A program made the translations under genes and the position numbers. A DNA stretch of 64,000 nt from Himantopus leucocephalus (taxonomy: Eukaryota; Chordata; Aves; Charadriiformes; Recurvirostridae), in NCBI GenBank assembly GCA_003993805.1, contig RSEF01000005.1, forward strand, positions 12,235,855 to 12,299,854. The letters run 5' to 3'. Below, piece by piece: positions 52,087-64,000 of this stretch (positions are counted from its first letter, which is position 1; every line of letters starts with the position of its first letter). The notes beneath the pieces are model-generated. The model was not told where the DNA came from. It made no database searches and worked only from the letters and a program-made list of their open reading frames with translations.

Positions 52087-53615
52087 CCCTCACTGTCTCA
52101 GTTATCTCTTACTCTTCATCTCTGTCCATCAGCTCCCATGAATCTCTCCTTTCTTCATTCTTGTTCTCTATCAACTTTACTAGCAGCCACTGCTTCTGAA
52201 AATGATTGTAATGTTGGTAACTTTGAAATGTTTTCTTTTGTTTATTGATGTTTTTCAAGTTTCAGAACTAAGATCCCTTCTTTTTTCCTTTCTCTATATG
52301 ACATTGTTTGATCCCAAAATTTTGGCTGCCTCTGTAATGTAGAAAGTTCCTAATTGTATACCAGACATTTTTGCTGCTCAAATCTTCCAGAGCTAATCAC
52401 TTTGCAAATATGTTCTCTGGGATATCTGCCTGCATTTCAGATGAGCACTCTAGAAATGACTGTCACAGTTTAAAGTGTTGCTGCTGCTCTAATCCAGAAA
52501 AGAATAAAGATCCTTTGAAGATTTAAATGATGGGAGATAGCAACAGAATAGTCAGCCTTGTACTCAGTCAGACATGGCAACAGTGTAAGTCTTTGTGAAT
52601 ATGAAAATAAATAGCTTCTCTGACATAGCAGAGAAAGGCAAATTGGTAGCGAGATGGGAGATGATAGAGATGATCTAATTTAAGCATATATACTAGCATA
52701 ACATTTGTAGCCACTTCTTGAACGGATGCAGGAGAGCAAGGTTTTTGTTTAAGACTACACAAAAAGTGCAGCTGTCAAATCACGTGGAAGTCATATCCTA
52801 GCAGTCAAGACCAATGAGAGAAATCATTTTACCTGAGTGGATTGATTAGAGATTACTTTCTTCATGCTGCTGTAGAAAAAGAATGTGGGATATTTAGCCA
52901 TTACTTGTACAGGTGGACCTACAAAAAGGCGATGCTGGAGATCTGCCCTGACTGTTGGCTGGAGTGCTAAGGAGGATGTCATAGTGATCCACAGAGGACA
53001 TATTGCAAAGAGCTTATGGGAAGGATTAAGAGCCCTCATGGATATGCTGAGCTTTTCCTAATGGTTAAAATGTTGCATGAAAGCACTAACAAGCCTGAAA
53101 CAGAATTGTGGTTAAAAGCTACTTGTTCTGCATGTGTGATGTCTGTATGACATTGACTTCTGTAGTTCTGTTGTTTAAAGTAAGGCATAGAGCTACTGGA
53201 GAAGGTCTGACAAGTCAAAGATGAGATAAATTTTGACTATGGAAAGGTCATCAGAGACAGTGATACGAACAGGTTAAACTAGATGAAACAGGCTAAAACA
53301 CAGGCTAGAACTGGGGGAGGGGAACTTTTAGGTACTGTGAACTGGTCATTTGATGAAAGCAAAGTCAGACAGGAGGAGGAGACATGATAGTAGTTATGGA
53401 AATCCAAGCTTATTTTTAAAGAGGACAGGTCCCTCATTTTTATCACGAGGGACATGGCTAGAAGAGGAGGATGGGTTTTTTGTTGGGACGTTTTGTTTCC
53501 TAAATGCAACTTAAATTTCGATCTAAACGTAGCATAAAGTTTACTACTGCACAGTAACTTTTAAAAGTATTTCTGCTCCAGTCAAAAGCATGCTAACGGT
53601 TTATGCAATCACAGA

Positions 53616-54077
53616 ATGCATTTACGTTATGTGTTAAGCCTTATTTTAGTATGCTGTCAACAGGCTATGTGTCAGGCACAAACAGTAGGTGGAAGATACC
53701 TATCTAACCTCTGTATTGTAAGATTTTGGCTTTCAGGAACTTCAGAAATGTGTACTCATGCTAACAGACTGAATGAAACAAAAGTCTTCTGTAGTTCTCC
53801 TTCTGACTTCTGTTCCTTGGAGGTAAGCACAGCTACCAGAAACGGAAGGAAAAGGAAGAGCCAAACCCCAGCTGTCTGGTGTCATCTAAGCTGTTTGTGC
53901 AAGTGCATTTCCTCTTTGATGTTCTTGGCAATGGCAACTAACCAGCTGGGACGTGTGTCAGCTTTTTTCCGCGGAATGGAGGGGAGGAGGAACATTCATA
54001 CACATACACTCTTGTCTCTGGTCTCTTTTGGGAAGCAGCAATTAACAGCTGAGAGGTTATTAAAAATTTCTTCCTAA
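53616..54077 (+). other. Longest open frame in the window (154 codons including stop), status uncertain
   Basis: An ATG-started frame whose first residues (MHLR then YVLSLILVCC) resemble a signal peptide, followed by a cysteine-containing region with one N-glycosylation-type triplet (NET). No domain is recognised. Inside it, 53737-53822 has a good acceptor (TTTTGGCTTTCAG) and donor (GAG/GTAAGC), is open only in this frame, and reads TSEMCTHANRL then NETKVFCSSPSDFCSLE. After the GTAAGC the frame loses character. If anything here is coding, that 86-nt exon is more likely than the whole ORF. No promoter or polyadenylation context supports a single-exon gene. Confidence 0.12.
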
Positions 54078-55412
54078 ATTACATCTTATCTATGGCTTGC
54101 TCCTTTGTAAACAGTATAACAAACCTTAATGAGTGACAGGGCTCATTTTAAGACCATAAGACTAGAGGCAACAATTTCATGAGGAAACAAATTAAATCAT
54201 AATCCCGAACCTCTGGCCTAGGTCACGTAGGGCTAGCTTTAAACGTGGGCTGGCTGGTTCAGATAGCAAACACCAGAAAACCATGGTGGCACCTACCACA
54301 GTTTTGCCACCTGGATAATCATTCAGCTTTATGATTTCTGGGGCTGTTAGCTACTATGTTATCTGTCACCCAAACAAGCTTACAGCTAGCACACCTGCTG
54401 TGTTTACCCAAGAAGCAGTGACATCTGTGATGGCAGCATAAATACGACTTTTGACTGAGGTCATGATTATTTTTTTTTTATTAAAAAGAAAAGGCTGTAG
54501 CTGTAAACCTTTAAGACTTGGACACTTCACTGAGACTTCTGTTAATGTGCTGCTTTTCATGTCACGCTGTTTATAACCTCATAAGGTTATGGCTCTTAGT
54601 TTTTTAATTCTTATCTTAGTAATGTAAAGTTTTATGACTTCATGCAGTTCTGAGAAATTCAGAATGGCAATAAGTTTCTCAGTGAACAGTTTTGTGCAAA
54701 CTTTGTATCAAAATTTGTCAAGGCCATATAGGAATGTTCAGTAGCAGTTAGTTGACACATCTGCTATTTCCAAGAAATAAACATTACCAATCGAGTAAAC
54801 AAAATGTTTTTCTTTCCTTTCATCTTTTGAATATAGAAATAGAAAATAAAATGTAGGACTGCATGAAATAGTAGATACTATAATCAATCTATTTGTACAT
54901 CACGTCTCCTTCTCTCATTTCTTAAACCCTAGTAAAGTTGTACCATTGCGTCTTATTCCTCAGTTGTGGTATACCTTTTAATCTATCAAATTAATCAGGC
55001 ATCCTGAAGTTTTTTGTCAATTTATCTATCATGTCAGACGAGAAGCATTGGACTAGCATACACTCATCACACAGTGCACTAAAAATCAATGGAAAGTAAC
55101 CCTGTTTACTGCAGCATTTTACGCCCAGTGTAGTTAACATACTGTCGTTCAGTAAACAAAGTACTTTGTAATGTAGAATATATTAATTTGCTATAAGGTA
55201 TTTTGAAATAAGGTGACATATTTCAACACTTTTCTTAGTGCCAGCATTACAAGTATGAAGAGACTGGTTTTTGATAGATTGAGTAGCACATACCAAATCA
55301 GAAGTTACTTTTGGTGCTTGCTCCTTTAATGAGATGTATCACACAGCTTGGATAAATTATCTACTGTGTGAAGCAACTTATCATGCCAGAATATACAGTA
55401 TATTGTCATGGG

Positions 55413-55447
55413 CTTTTTTTCTTTTTTTCCTTTTTTTTTCCCTTTTT
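55413..55447. repeat. Polypyrimidine tract
   Basis: About 35 pyrimidines, nearly all T with scattered C. It would be a strong splice-acceptor tract, but no AG with a convincing exon follows closely. Confidence 0.85.
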
Positions 55448-58310
55448 GATTCTCTGGTATTCTGATGAATTATTTGCAGCATTTCCCTTTCACTGCTGCT
55501 AGAATAATCAAGTTATGTTTCTTGAACATCAGTCTATCATTTTCATTGACTTCCTCTGTTGTCAAAGACATAGGGAGGAGGAAAAACCCCACTGCCTAAT
55601 TTCACAAGACATTCTTCTATTTCCTTTGCTCCTTTGTTTCTTTGCTTCCTCTGCTTTCTTTGTTACAGCTTTTAACTTAGAGAAGACTTTTAAGTTTCTC
55701 CACTTCAGTGTAAGCTAATGAAGTCTCATTATTTATTTATTTTTTAAATGAACTGTAGTTTCACCACCATGGTCCTCTGAGCTTTAGATGCTTTCTCGTC
55801 TGTAGCATGAATTGATCATCTTCAGGATTGTATTTTTCTCTACATACAGAATATGCTTAAGAATTTTTGTGGGTTTTTTCTTCTTCTTTTTTTTTTGAAC
55901 TTTTTGCAACCAGAAAGCAACTGTTAAATTCTCATGTTATCACGTGTAGCAGGACTTCAGGCATAATTACTGGAGAGTCCATAACCTATTTCAGCCTCAG
56001 TTTCCTAATTTAACACAGTGGTAAAATTGTTTATTTATAACTAGATGCAGCTGAAAGTATACTTCTCTACTTAAACAATTAAGGTTGTGATGCATAGGCA
56101 GAAATTTATTTATTTTAAAAAAATAACATTCCAAATTCACAAAGACCAACCTATAACAGGTTTCCTTACAACACAGTATTTTTTAAGTGTCTTTCGCTGG
56201 TATGTTCATTTCAGAGAAAATTCATTTATGTTTCAAATTACTGAACTGCCCTGACCTTCTGGAACAGTTCTTACATCCAGCAGTAAAGATAAATAGATGT
56301 ATCATTATTCCTTGGAAAAGTTTACTACACATCTCTCTGGGACGTTTCTGAAGCTGAGTTGCTTCCAGCTTACCTAAGCCTTATAAGAGCGTCATGAAAA
56401 AAACAAGATCACCTCCGTCTTCTTTGGGTGAGGTTTCTTAGAGTTCAGACTATGTTTGTACGGTCCTACTGAATTTAGCAGGAGATATTTTGTTGATATC
56501 TAATCATACATTTACTAGTCTGCGGGCATTCTAGATATTTTTCCCATGTTCGTCTTCAATACCCTTTGTGAAGTTTCTCTTTCTAAGGATTGCATTAATA
56601 CGTTCCAGTCTAACCAGATGAAGGTTTTACCTTTTTAGATCAGTAATTCTAACATAAAACTTTTTAGCTTTACTTGTCTTATAAATATTTAAGTCCATCA
56701 ATAAGACTGGTGTTTATTTTCAGGTTGATAGTATAGTCTCATGCATACGTTGTCACCCTTTGTCACGCAGTTGTCAAGATATCAACCTATTGTCAAAAAC
56801 ACAGATATAGACCCTAAACATAGCTGTAGCTCTGTGATAATAATCTTTCCAACAGTTGAGGATATTCATCGATGGGCAAGTCAGACACGCATTGCTTTCA
56901 TAGCCTTGCAGGCAACAAAGTCCAATTTTACATCTTTTTTACATGGAGGCAAAATTTAATCCCAAGGAACAGAACTTACAAAATGGGACACAGCCCAAGA
57001 GGACAAGATTTCTCCACCAAATGTTAAGTATTAGACCACGCAGTCCTGCCCACAGAAGTGTGTTAGTTTGGTAACATAATAAAAAAGCCTATGCCATTGA
57101 ATCATCAACTGTGGAATCTCCCAGAGGACTTTCTCTATGCGGGGGTCTGGTATATAAACTAAGGGAAGCCATCACTGTTCAAACGATAGTCATGATTACA
57201 TAGATTTGGACTGAAAACTTCCACTACAGTGAATCAGTATTTCCTAACATACTCATTTACTTCTGGAAAATCATGAGTAGATTTGTGGGAGGGATAAAGT
57301 TATTGTATCTTTTCCCCTCCTCTCTTCTTTGTAATATTCTTTACAGAGTATAGCATTTTTCCCCAGTGCTGTAAACTCAGTATGACTCTTAGAAGCTTGA
57401 AGAAAAAGGTGTTTACGTGGTTGGAACCCTTTGTTCCTGTAATTCTTTGTTATTTCTCCAGGCAATTTAAGAGTATATTTGCAACAACAGCTCCGACAAA
57501 GCATACTGGATTTATTATTTTGTGTATGCTAGGACAGTTGTAAGTAACTCAGCATAACATATTCTTTAGTGTCACATACAGTACACTTTATACATGCATT
57601 TCTGTAGTTATGTCTCCATTAGCAAGTCGTGCAGTGCAGTGGGAGTACCTCTTCAGCACAAAACATTTGCTGCTCAGGAAACAATGTACGCTTTATACAT
57701 CTTTCAGAGTGGTTTTCTTTGAATACCCATTAGCACCTGGAACATGTTAGGTGCACTCCTGGACCATCACTTTTGGTTTTGTTCCATTCAAAAGGAATTC
57801 AGATCTCTGCCTAACTTTACATCAAATACAGTGGGGCTGCTGTGCGTATGCCATACAACTCATTGTGTATTCCCTCTGACCTCTCTATGGGTCATGTAGG
57901 TAAGTTTGCCTATGTCATCATTATGTTTTTAATGCTGATGTGATCATTTAGGGTTTGAATTGTTCCCTTTGTGTTAGAAGTATCACCAATATGGACATAC
58001 CTGGTTTTGTAGTGAGGCTGAGGCCAACATACTCTTTTGCTTTTGGCCATAAGGCTAATTTCAAATGTGACTGTTGTTCAGGCATCAATTTTTTGATCCA
58101 CAGTAAAAGTAACACACTTTAAAATGCCTTTAGAAATACTTTATTATAAACAACTGCTCCTTATACTCTACATGCAACTTCTTCTGTAATTATTTTTTCA
58201 CTTCATAAACCACAGGTTAAACTAAAGATTATGATAAACTATAGCAACCTTAGTGAACAGAATAGAAAGTGTATGAAAGGCTCTGTGGTTAGACAAAAGG
58301 TGCAGTTTGA

Positions 58311-58344
58311 TCAGTACACTACCTGATTCAGTACACTATCTGAT
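58311..58344. repeat. 17-bp tandem duplication
   Basis: Two head-to-tail units, TCAGTACACTACCTGAT then the same with one C to T change. This is a short local duplication with no sign of function. Confidence 0.85.
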
Positions 58345-60408
58345 TGAAATAAATTTTTACAGAAAGGGAATAAATACAGGAAACATAGTGGGATTGTGAT
58401 GGACGCTATCCTCACTATACACTCAGTATTTTGATATTAAAGTTCAAACTAAAGAGAAATTTTTCTCATCCAAAATCCTCTGAAGTGAACTTCCAGTGAT
58501 ATCCATTTGTTTAGATCTACTTGATAATCTATATTTGTACAGCATAAATCATTGGTATGCTTTAGTATTTGTAAAAAGCACTAAAATTATGTACAGAGGG
58601 AAGTCTCATTATCTGACAGAGTGTGGAGTTAGCTAAATATTTTTTGAGCTACTAGAAAAATAATTATCCCCAAAAAACCTGTAATTTACAATATAATCTG
58701 TAAATATGCCTTTAATGAGCAAATCACAAATCACACTTAATGATCTTTGGTACATGAGCACCTTTTGGTGCTAGAAGAGACAAAAATTTTACAAATTTGA
58801 GCCAGCCAAAAATATTTTTATATGTGACTCAAAATATATTCATAAGGCAGCTAGAATTAAAATATGTAGAATATAGCTTACAATTAAAAAGCAGAAAACC
58901 ACTTTTAATATATATTCAAAATGATAAAATAATTGCTAAATTATGCAAATTTTATGATAGACCAGAAAAACAAGTAGATTTTTATTTAATTGCCACCTTT
59001 TGCTGATTCAAGTATGTTAATCACAGGGAGTCCTAATAGTTCTGTCAGGCTTTACTAATGTATTCAAGTAAAATGAACAAAATAATTAAATGTCTAAATA
59101 TTGATTTAAAGTGCTCCAAGTATTAATGAAGTTTTGCTCTCTACTTAACACGGGTTAAACTGTGGTTTGGATACCTTCATCCTTTTGGGTTGCTTCTTGA
59201 GACTGAGCAAACGGATCTAAACATGATGTTGGCACTTTCTTCACCCCAGTGTAGAGAAAATGTATCTTCATTTGCATGGTTCTTGCAAGATTCTTATTAC
59301 TTCTGTTTCCTGATAACTGGTGTAGGATGATGGACTATAATTTCCAAAAGCTTCTACTTATGGCATGATGGGTGTAAGTTTAGAAAAAGTTGGCATGCGT
59401 ATGCTGTTCAGTGAGGTGGGTGAAGAGTGGAAAAGGAGGTTCATGTTTGTGTTTGTTAAGTCTTCAACACTTGGACATGGCTCCAGGAGAAGGATAAGGA
59501 CTAAGACTGCTGTCCCACCCTGGACACTGAAAGACCAGATGTGGGAATGACTTACCTTTGCGTCACTGGGATTAGGAAAGCTCTGCTACCTTCCACCTTA
59601 GCTCTGTGAACAAAATTCCGCTTTTTATTGCTGGAATTTAAGTAGTACAAAACCACTGGAGACTGTTGTGGGGGAGCACTGTTGAGAGCAAGAGCTTTTA
59701 AATTCTTTCTGTCCTTCCCAGCTCATATGACTTCTTGTTATGTACAAGACCTGCTCTCTGATGTCCTATTTCCAATTCCAGTATGTGACTGTGGCTAGTA
59801 ATAGTAGCACTTCCAGTGCAGCCGGTGTCCTTGTCATTTTTTACTGCCTTTGCTACTGTGTTAAAGTTATTCCTCTGCTATTGACGTAGCAGAGGATTTC
59901 ATTATGGTGCCATTTATGGGAATCCAGAGAACCTGTTGTCTATTGTGGCACTTACATGCTTAGGAAGCAATAGTCCCAATGACATGACTTCTGGAGATGG
60001 CAAGAATTGGGGGAATGTTGATGCTTCTTATAGGCTGTTCCCATGTGGCCTCATCCCAGTGCAAATTTTATGCCTTTAGTGCAAGAACACTCCCATATTA
60101 TACTGTGATATCTCTACTACCACCTGATGTCCAGGCTCATGTTATCTCTACAGCCAGTGAGAGGAACCAAGTTTTCACTGACATATAGTAGTATGAAAGA
60201 GGTATTCCAATCTTACATTATAGTGATAACTAAATACTAAAATATCCATACCAAAAGTCATGCGTTGTGCTGTCACCTTTGACATGCAGGCATTTCTGTT
60301 GCAGCAGAATCTTATGCGCCCACATTCCTATTTAGGTTGAATTGAACACAGGATTTCTTCCAAGCTAGATAATTTTGTATGAAGGTTATGAAGGCTTAGG
60401 TTTTTTTG

Positions 60409-60429
60409 TCTGCTTCACAGTGAAGCAGA
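60409..60429. repeat. 21-bp perfect hairpin with a single-base centre
   Basis: The arms TCTGCTTCAC (60409-60418) and GTGAAGCAGA (60420-60429) are perfect reverse complements with only an A between them. No U-run follows. Confidence 0.8.
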
Positions 60430-63371
60430 TATTTCGTCCTTCCTTGAGGAATCAAGGATTAGTAATTGCAAATCCAGGGATGTTCCAAACTCTTTGTATA
60501 AGTTACAACCTCAGCAGAAAAAGAAGAGAACACAGGCAGTGCCACCTCAGTCGTTAGCACTTAATGATCTGTGCCTTGATCATGGCAAGAGAGGCCCTGA
60601 TTCAGAAAAGCATTAACTCATGCCCTAGACATTATGTGCACCCATTACTAAGTAAAACGTTGGTGCATGCAATTAGCTGGTCGGATAGGGCATTCCGTAA
60701 CTAAATGTGCTCATACGTGTGTTTGAATGTGTAGAAATTACTTCTGCAGATGCAGCCCTGTCAATTTTGGCTGTTCATACTTTGATTTTATTGAGTTAAT
60801 TGTTCAGAGGTGGAGAGCACACAGTCCTTCACCAGTGGAATTGTAATGTAAGTATTTATAAAAACATAATCCAAAAGTCTGACTCTGGGCCTCTCTAGAA
60901 GCGCTAGCTATTTAGGAAATCTGGAAGTTATATTAAAATATGAATTGTTTTCATTCAAATTTGTATCTCTCTTTCCCTCAAACTCTGGCTGAAAGCAGTG
61001 AAGAATTATTTTTTTTCTTCATTAAGATGGAAAAAATGAAGCACAAATACCTGTGGCTAATGTCATTATAGCAATTCTTTTTCATCACTTGTTATATTTT
61101 TGTTTCTTTCCCATTTTAACCGTTCCTGAAAAATGAGACTGACTGAGGCCCATTGGGGCTGCTATTTCTCTTTTATTATTATTTTTATTGAATTAATGTC
61201 TAGAAGAGGCAACTGGAGGTTGTGGTAATGGTTTAGGAAGATGCTGCACAGAAACGGAACAAAAGCATAGCTTCAGCTCTAAGCAGTTAAAATTGTGGTA
61301 GTAATGAGCAGTACTAATAACGGAAACATTTTTCAGTTGAACCTGCATAGCCAATAAATGAGGGCCCACTTAATAAGATTCAGGGGTTTATATTGTAATT
61401 TTATCATAGTCTGAATTAGAGAGACAAAACCAAAATTGATTGAAAGCTACAGGAGAGACATTAGCAGTAACCTTTAAAGAAGAGGAGAAAGGGAGTCCAG
61501 AGCGTCAGCAAGCACAAAATACAAACTGGTTATAGACATAATTTTGGTGAAGGAGGGGGTCACTTCCTCTAGAGCTTCACACTCGTCCAAGATATTATGA
61601 TCAAAACACTCACTGATGTTTAATATTTGCTACATTAGTTTTCAAGTATACGTAGGTTCTCGGTAGAGCTGTTATTAGATAAATGTCATCATTTCAGTTT
61701 TATAAACAAACAGGTTATTATAGAGTCCTATGTTTTCCAACTTCCACTACACAATGTTCTTTTGTATGCCTCAGACAATAAGCTGACAGCTCCATGGAAA
61801 TCTCTTACAACATTCAGTAGTCAAAAGTGTTATAGAGTTCACTAGAAGTAGAAGAATGCATAATGCATTGAAGCAGTGTTTTAGGCATTTATATTAGACT
61901 TTTAATGGAAAAATTAAAAAGTAATGCTGCTTTGCATTGCAGTAACTGTACATCAACAGTATGTCTTTATTTCTGGCACATGAAGGGTAGTTTCCATAGC
62001 AGCAGCATCTGTAGCACTGAGCAACACGGAAATTGGATTTTTTCTCTTGTATTTCACAGCTTAGAAGGGTAAAATGTATGGAAATAAGGGAAAGTAGATA
62101 CTACAGAAATGAGATCTTTAAAACCTGCTTTTTCTTTCCAGAATTCTGAGATTGTAATGGAATAAACAATTCTTGCACTTCATTCCTGCCTGTTTAAGCC
62201 TCATATATGGCTTAATAAATGCATATAACAGCTATTTTTGTTTTTAACTGATAGAACTAGAAAATTTCAGAAATACCTCAGTCTACCTCCTGGTATGGTA
62301 TTTATTAGCTGTCAATTCCTTTACTATTGGCTAAAAGTGAGTAATAATTAAGGCCTATATTGCACTGAGACTGTATTTTTATATTTCGTTCATTTCTGTT
62401 CTGATAGCACTTGAGGTATGCTAGATAAGAAATACTGTATATGAAAAATGTGTGCTATTTACCCAAATTGATGATTATTTTTCTATCAAATTCTTAACTT
62501 AAAGCAGGGGGACACTTTGCTTTTCTTATGTGTACAGAACATTTAAAATGAAACTGCATATTCTAAAATACACATTCTCTTATTGTCCTAGACACAGAAA
62601 CATAGTATCTTCAGAACAGAAACAAAAAGACTGAAAGGTATTGCAGAGCTAACCCACTTTCTTGTAGAAAAGCTTAAATCAGAATCAGAACAAAAAAAAT
62701 CTTGGTCTCTGAGTTGCTTCTCTCTAATTTATCAGGGAGTGGTTTAGTAATTATTTTTCTTAGTATGTAACAGTGAGATTTTTATTTACATTATTATATT
62801 GTTTTTAAAGGGAGTGAAATGGTCACAGTTGCATAAAACGCTTCTGAAGCTCCTTCCCAATGAAAGAACATGAAAGAAATTTATACAAACTATATATTGA
62901 AAATATTATTTAAAGCATGTATTATAAGGCAAACTTACTTTCTAAACATTTTTACCATAGATTGAAAAGAAGCTGTATAGTATAGAGGACTGGTATGTTA
63001 GGAAAAGTATACAATTCACCAGTGAACAATTATTTTCAGAATACTTCTGCTTGTCATGTTTGGGCCAAATGCCTCGTGCAGATACTCCTCTGTGATGGTT
63101 ATTATTTTAGTAGGGAATAGCAATTTAAAAACTAAAATTTAAGCAAGTTAAACAAAAATTTAAAACAATTTTAAAAATTTGGGGGGTTTGGTTCCTAACT
63201 CCTTTAAGCAGTCTGAAAAGTCCTTTTAGTCACACTTTTAGATTTTATTTTGGATTTTGCATCCTTCCTACTGACTTGCTCTAAATGTTTAAGCAGCATC
63301 AAGTCTATAACCATCTTTTAACAGCATTACCTTGAAGCATTTAAAAATTTTAAGAAATAGCACACCTCCCG

Positions 63372-63657
63372 TAGGATTCATTCATAAAGAATAGCTATTA
63401 GCTATATAAAGAATACTTATTCTTTATTTGTTCCATGCAGAAGTAGTACTTTTTTTAAAAACACACCTTCAGCTGTTTGTCTTGTGAAGAAAATGTTGAG
63501 GAGCCCCCAAACAGNTAGGATTCATTCATAAAGAATAGCTATTAGCTATATAAAGAATAATTATTCTTTATTTGTTCCATGCAGAAGTAGTACTTTTTTT
63601 TAAAACACACCTTCAGCTGTGTGTCTTGTGAAGAAAATGTTGAGGAGCCCCCAAACA
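63372..63657. repeat. About 142-bp direct repeat around a single N (assembly artefact)
   Basis: Copies at 63372-63514 and 63516-63657 flank an N at 63515. Differences are AATACTT versus AATAATT, the T/A-run lengths, and GCTGTTTG versus GCTGTGTG. The second copy holds a perfect 22-bp palindrome that the first copy has with a central mismatch. Confidence 0.88.
63550..63571. repeat. 22-bp perfect AT-rich palindrome
   Basis: A perfect dyad centred on AATAATTATT, in the second copy of the last N-flanked duplication. The corresponding site in the first copy (around 63406-63427) has a central mismatch, so the palindrome is perfect in only one version. Confidence 0.8.
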
Positions 63658-64000
63658 AATGGACAGATAAAGAGAGAGTTTATAAGGACGGTGTGCTCCA
63701 TAGGAACCTGTTTGGATCTGCCAGGTGCTGCTTTCCCAACAGATGTGCTCAAGTGTACAGAGGTCCAGAGTGTTAGAGGTTTGCTGCCTGCATGTGTGAG
63801 CCTGCACTAGAGGACTTTTAGCAGTTTTCCCTTCCTTGTCTTTAAACTCGCATTGCTGCATTACTCCTGCACAGCACTTTATTTTCTTCAACGTTCCTGA
63901 CAAGTTATATATACTTTTAAAATAAGATAAAATAAAATATGCACCATATTTTGGTGCATGGATACAAGTTGCAAGATTTCATGTTTGCTTTTAAACCCAA
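63658..64000. other. No recognised gene at the right edge
   Basis: Unique sequence. Two short overlapping frames on opposite strands (63619-63810 plus and 63613-63903 minus) begin or end inside the duplicated copy and show no domain. Confidence 0.65.

Larger units (their letters stand above)
51413..63371. other. No recognised gene
   Basis: Contains the 154-codon frame, the polypyrimidine tract, the 17-bp duplication and the 21-bp hairpin. A GTAAGT at 57901 follows a 34-codon open stretch that ends in a TAG exactly at the donor, arguing against an exon there. Nothing else is recognised. Confidence 0.7.

Noticed and set aside
57793..57900. Open stretch of 34 codons before a GTAAGT
   Set aside because: The open frame meets TAG exactly at the putative donor, and the other frames contain stops.
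1..64000. CRISPR arrays, operons, prophage or bacterial systems
   Set aside because: Composition, CpG depletion, CR1 elements and absence of dense ORFs show a vertebrate nuclear genome. No regularly spaced repeat array is present.

Overview
The window reads as non-coding vertebrate nuclear DNA, most probably from a bird. It is AT-rich (roughly 36% GC by eye), CpG-poor, full of short homopolymer runs, and has no long open reading frame on either strand. The avian call rests on two CR1 LINE insertions: one carries recognisable CR1 reverse-transcriptase peptides and the octamer-repeat 3' tail typical of bird CR1, and the other shows only the tail. I recognise no protein-coding gene, rRNA, tRNA or CRISPR array. 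The stretch is best read as intergenic sequence or the inside of one or more large introns. The longest open frame (154 codons, 53616-54077) does not resemble a family I know.

Layout. 1-7253: unique AT-rich sequence with one true 68-bp tandem duplication and a few exon-like segments with good splice signals. 7254-7666: a 142-bp segment present three times, separated by single Ns. 7667-23065: unique sequence with a TG microsatellite, one short N-flanked duplication (12982-13047) and three further exon-like segments. 23066-24248: an N-flanked duplication, a CAA repeat and a 5'-truncated minus-strand CR1 interrupted by a 100-N gap. 24249-40301: unique sequence with four more single-N duplications. 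40302-51412: unique sequence with a relatively CpG-rich 330-bp block near 45.1-45.4 kb, ending at a second CR1 tail against a second 100-N gap. 51413-64000: unique sequence with the longest ORF, a 21-bp perfect hairpin and a final single-N duplication.

The clearest pattern is technical. Nine of the ten single-N positions lie inside 99-100% similar direct repeats of 32-217 bp whose copies differ by a few substitutions or homopolymer lengths. The simplest reading is overlapping contig ends, or the two alleles of one locus, placed side by side by the scaffolder. These copies should not be counted as biological duplications, and the ORFs crossing them are artefacts.

The most interesting biological lead is weak. 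A series of plus-strand segments (3071-3109, 3905-3977, 11476-11546, 14868-14910, 16913-17023) have plausible acceptor and donor sites, and most can be joined in a consistent reading phase, so part of an unrecognised spliced gene could cross the first 17 kb. Pseudo-exons of this quality are common in long introns, so this needs transcript or homology evidence. I found no new biological system.
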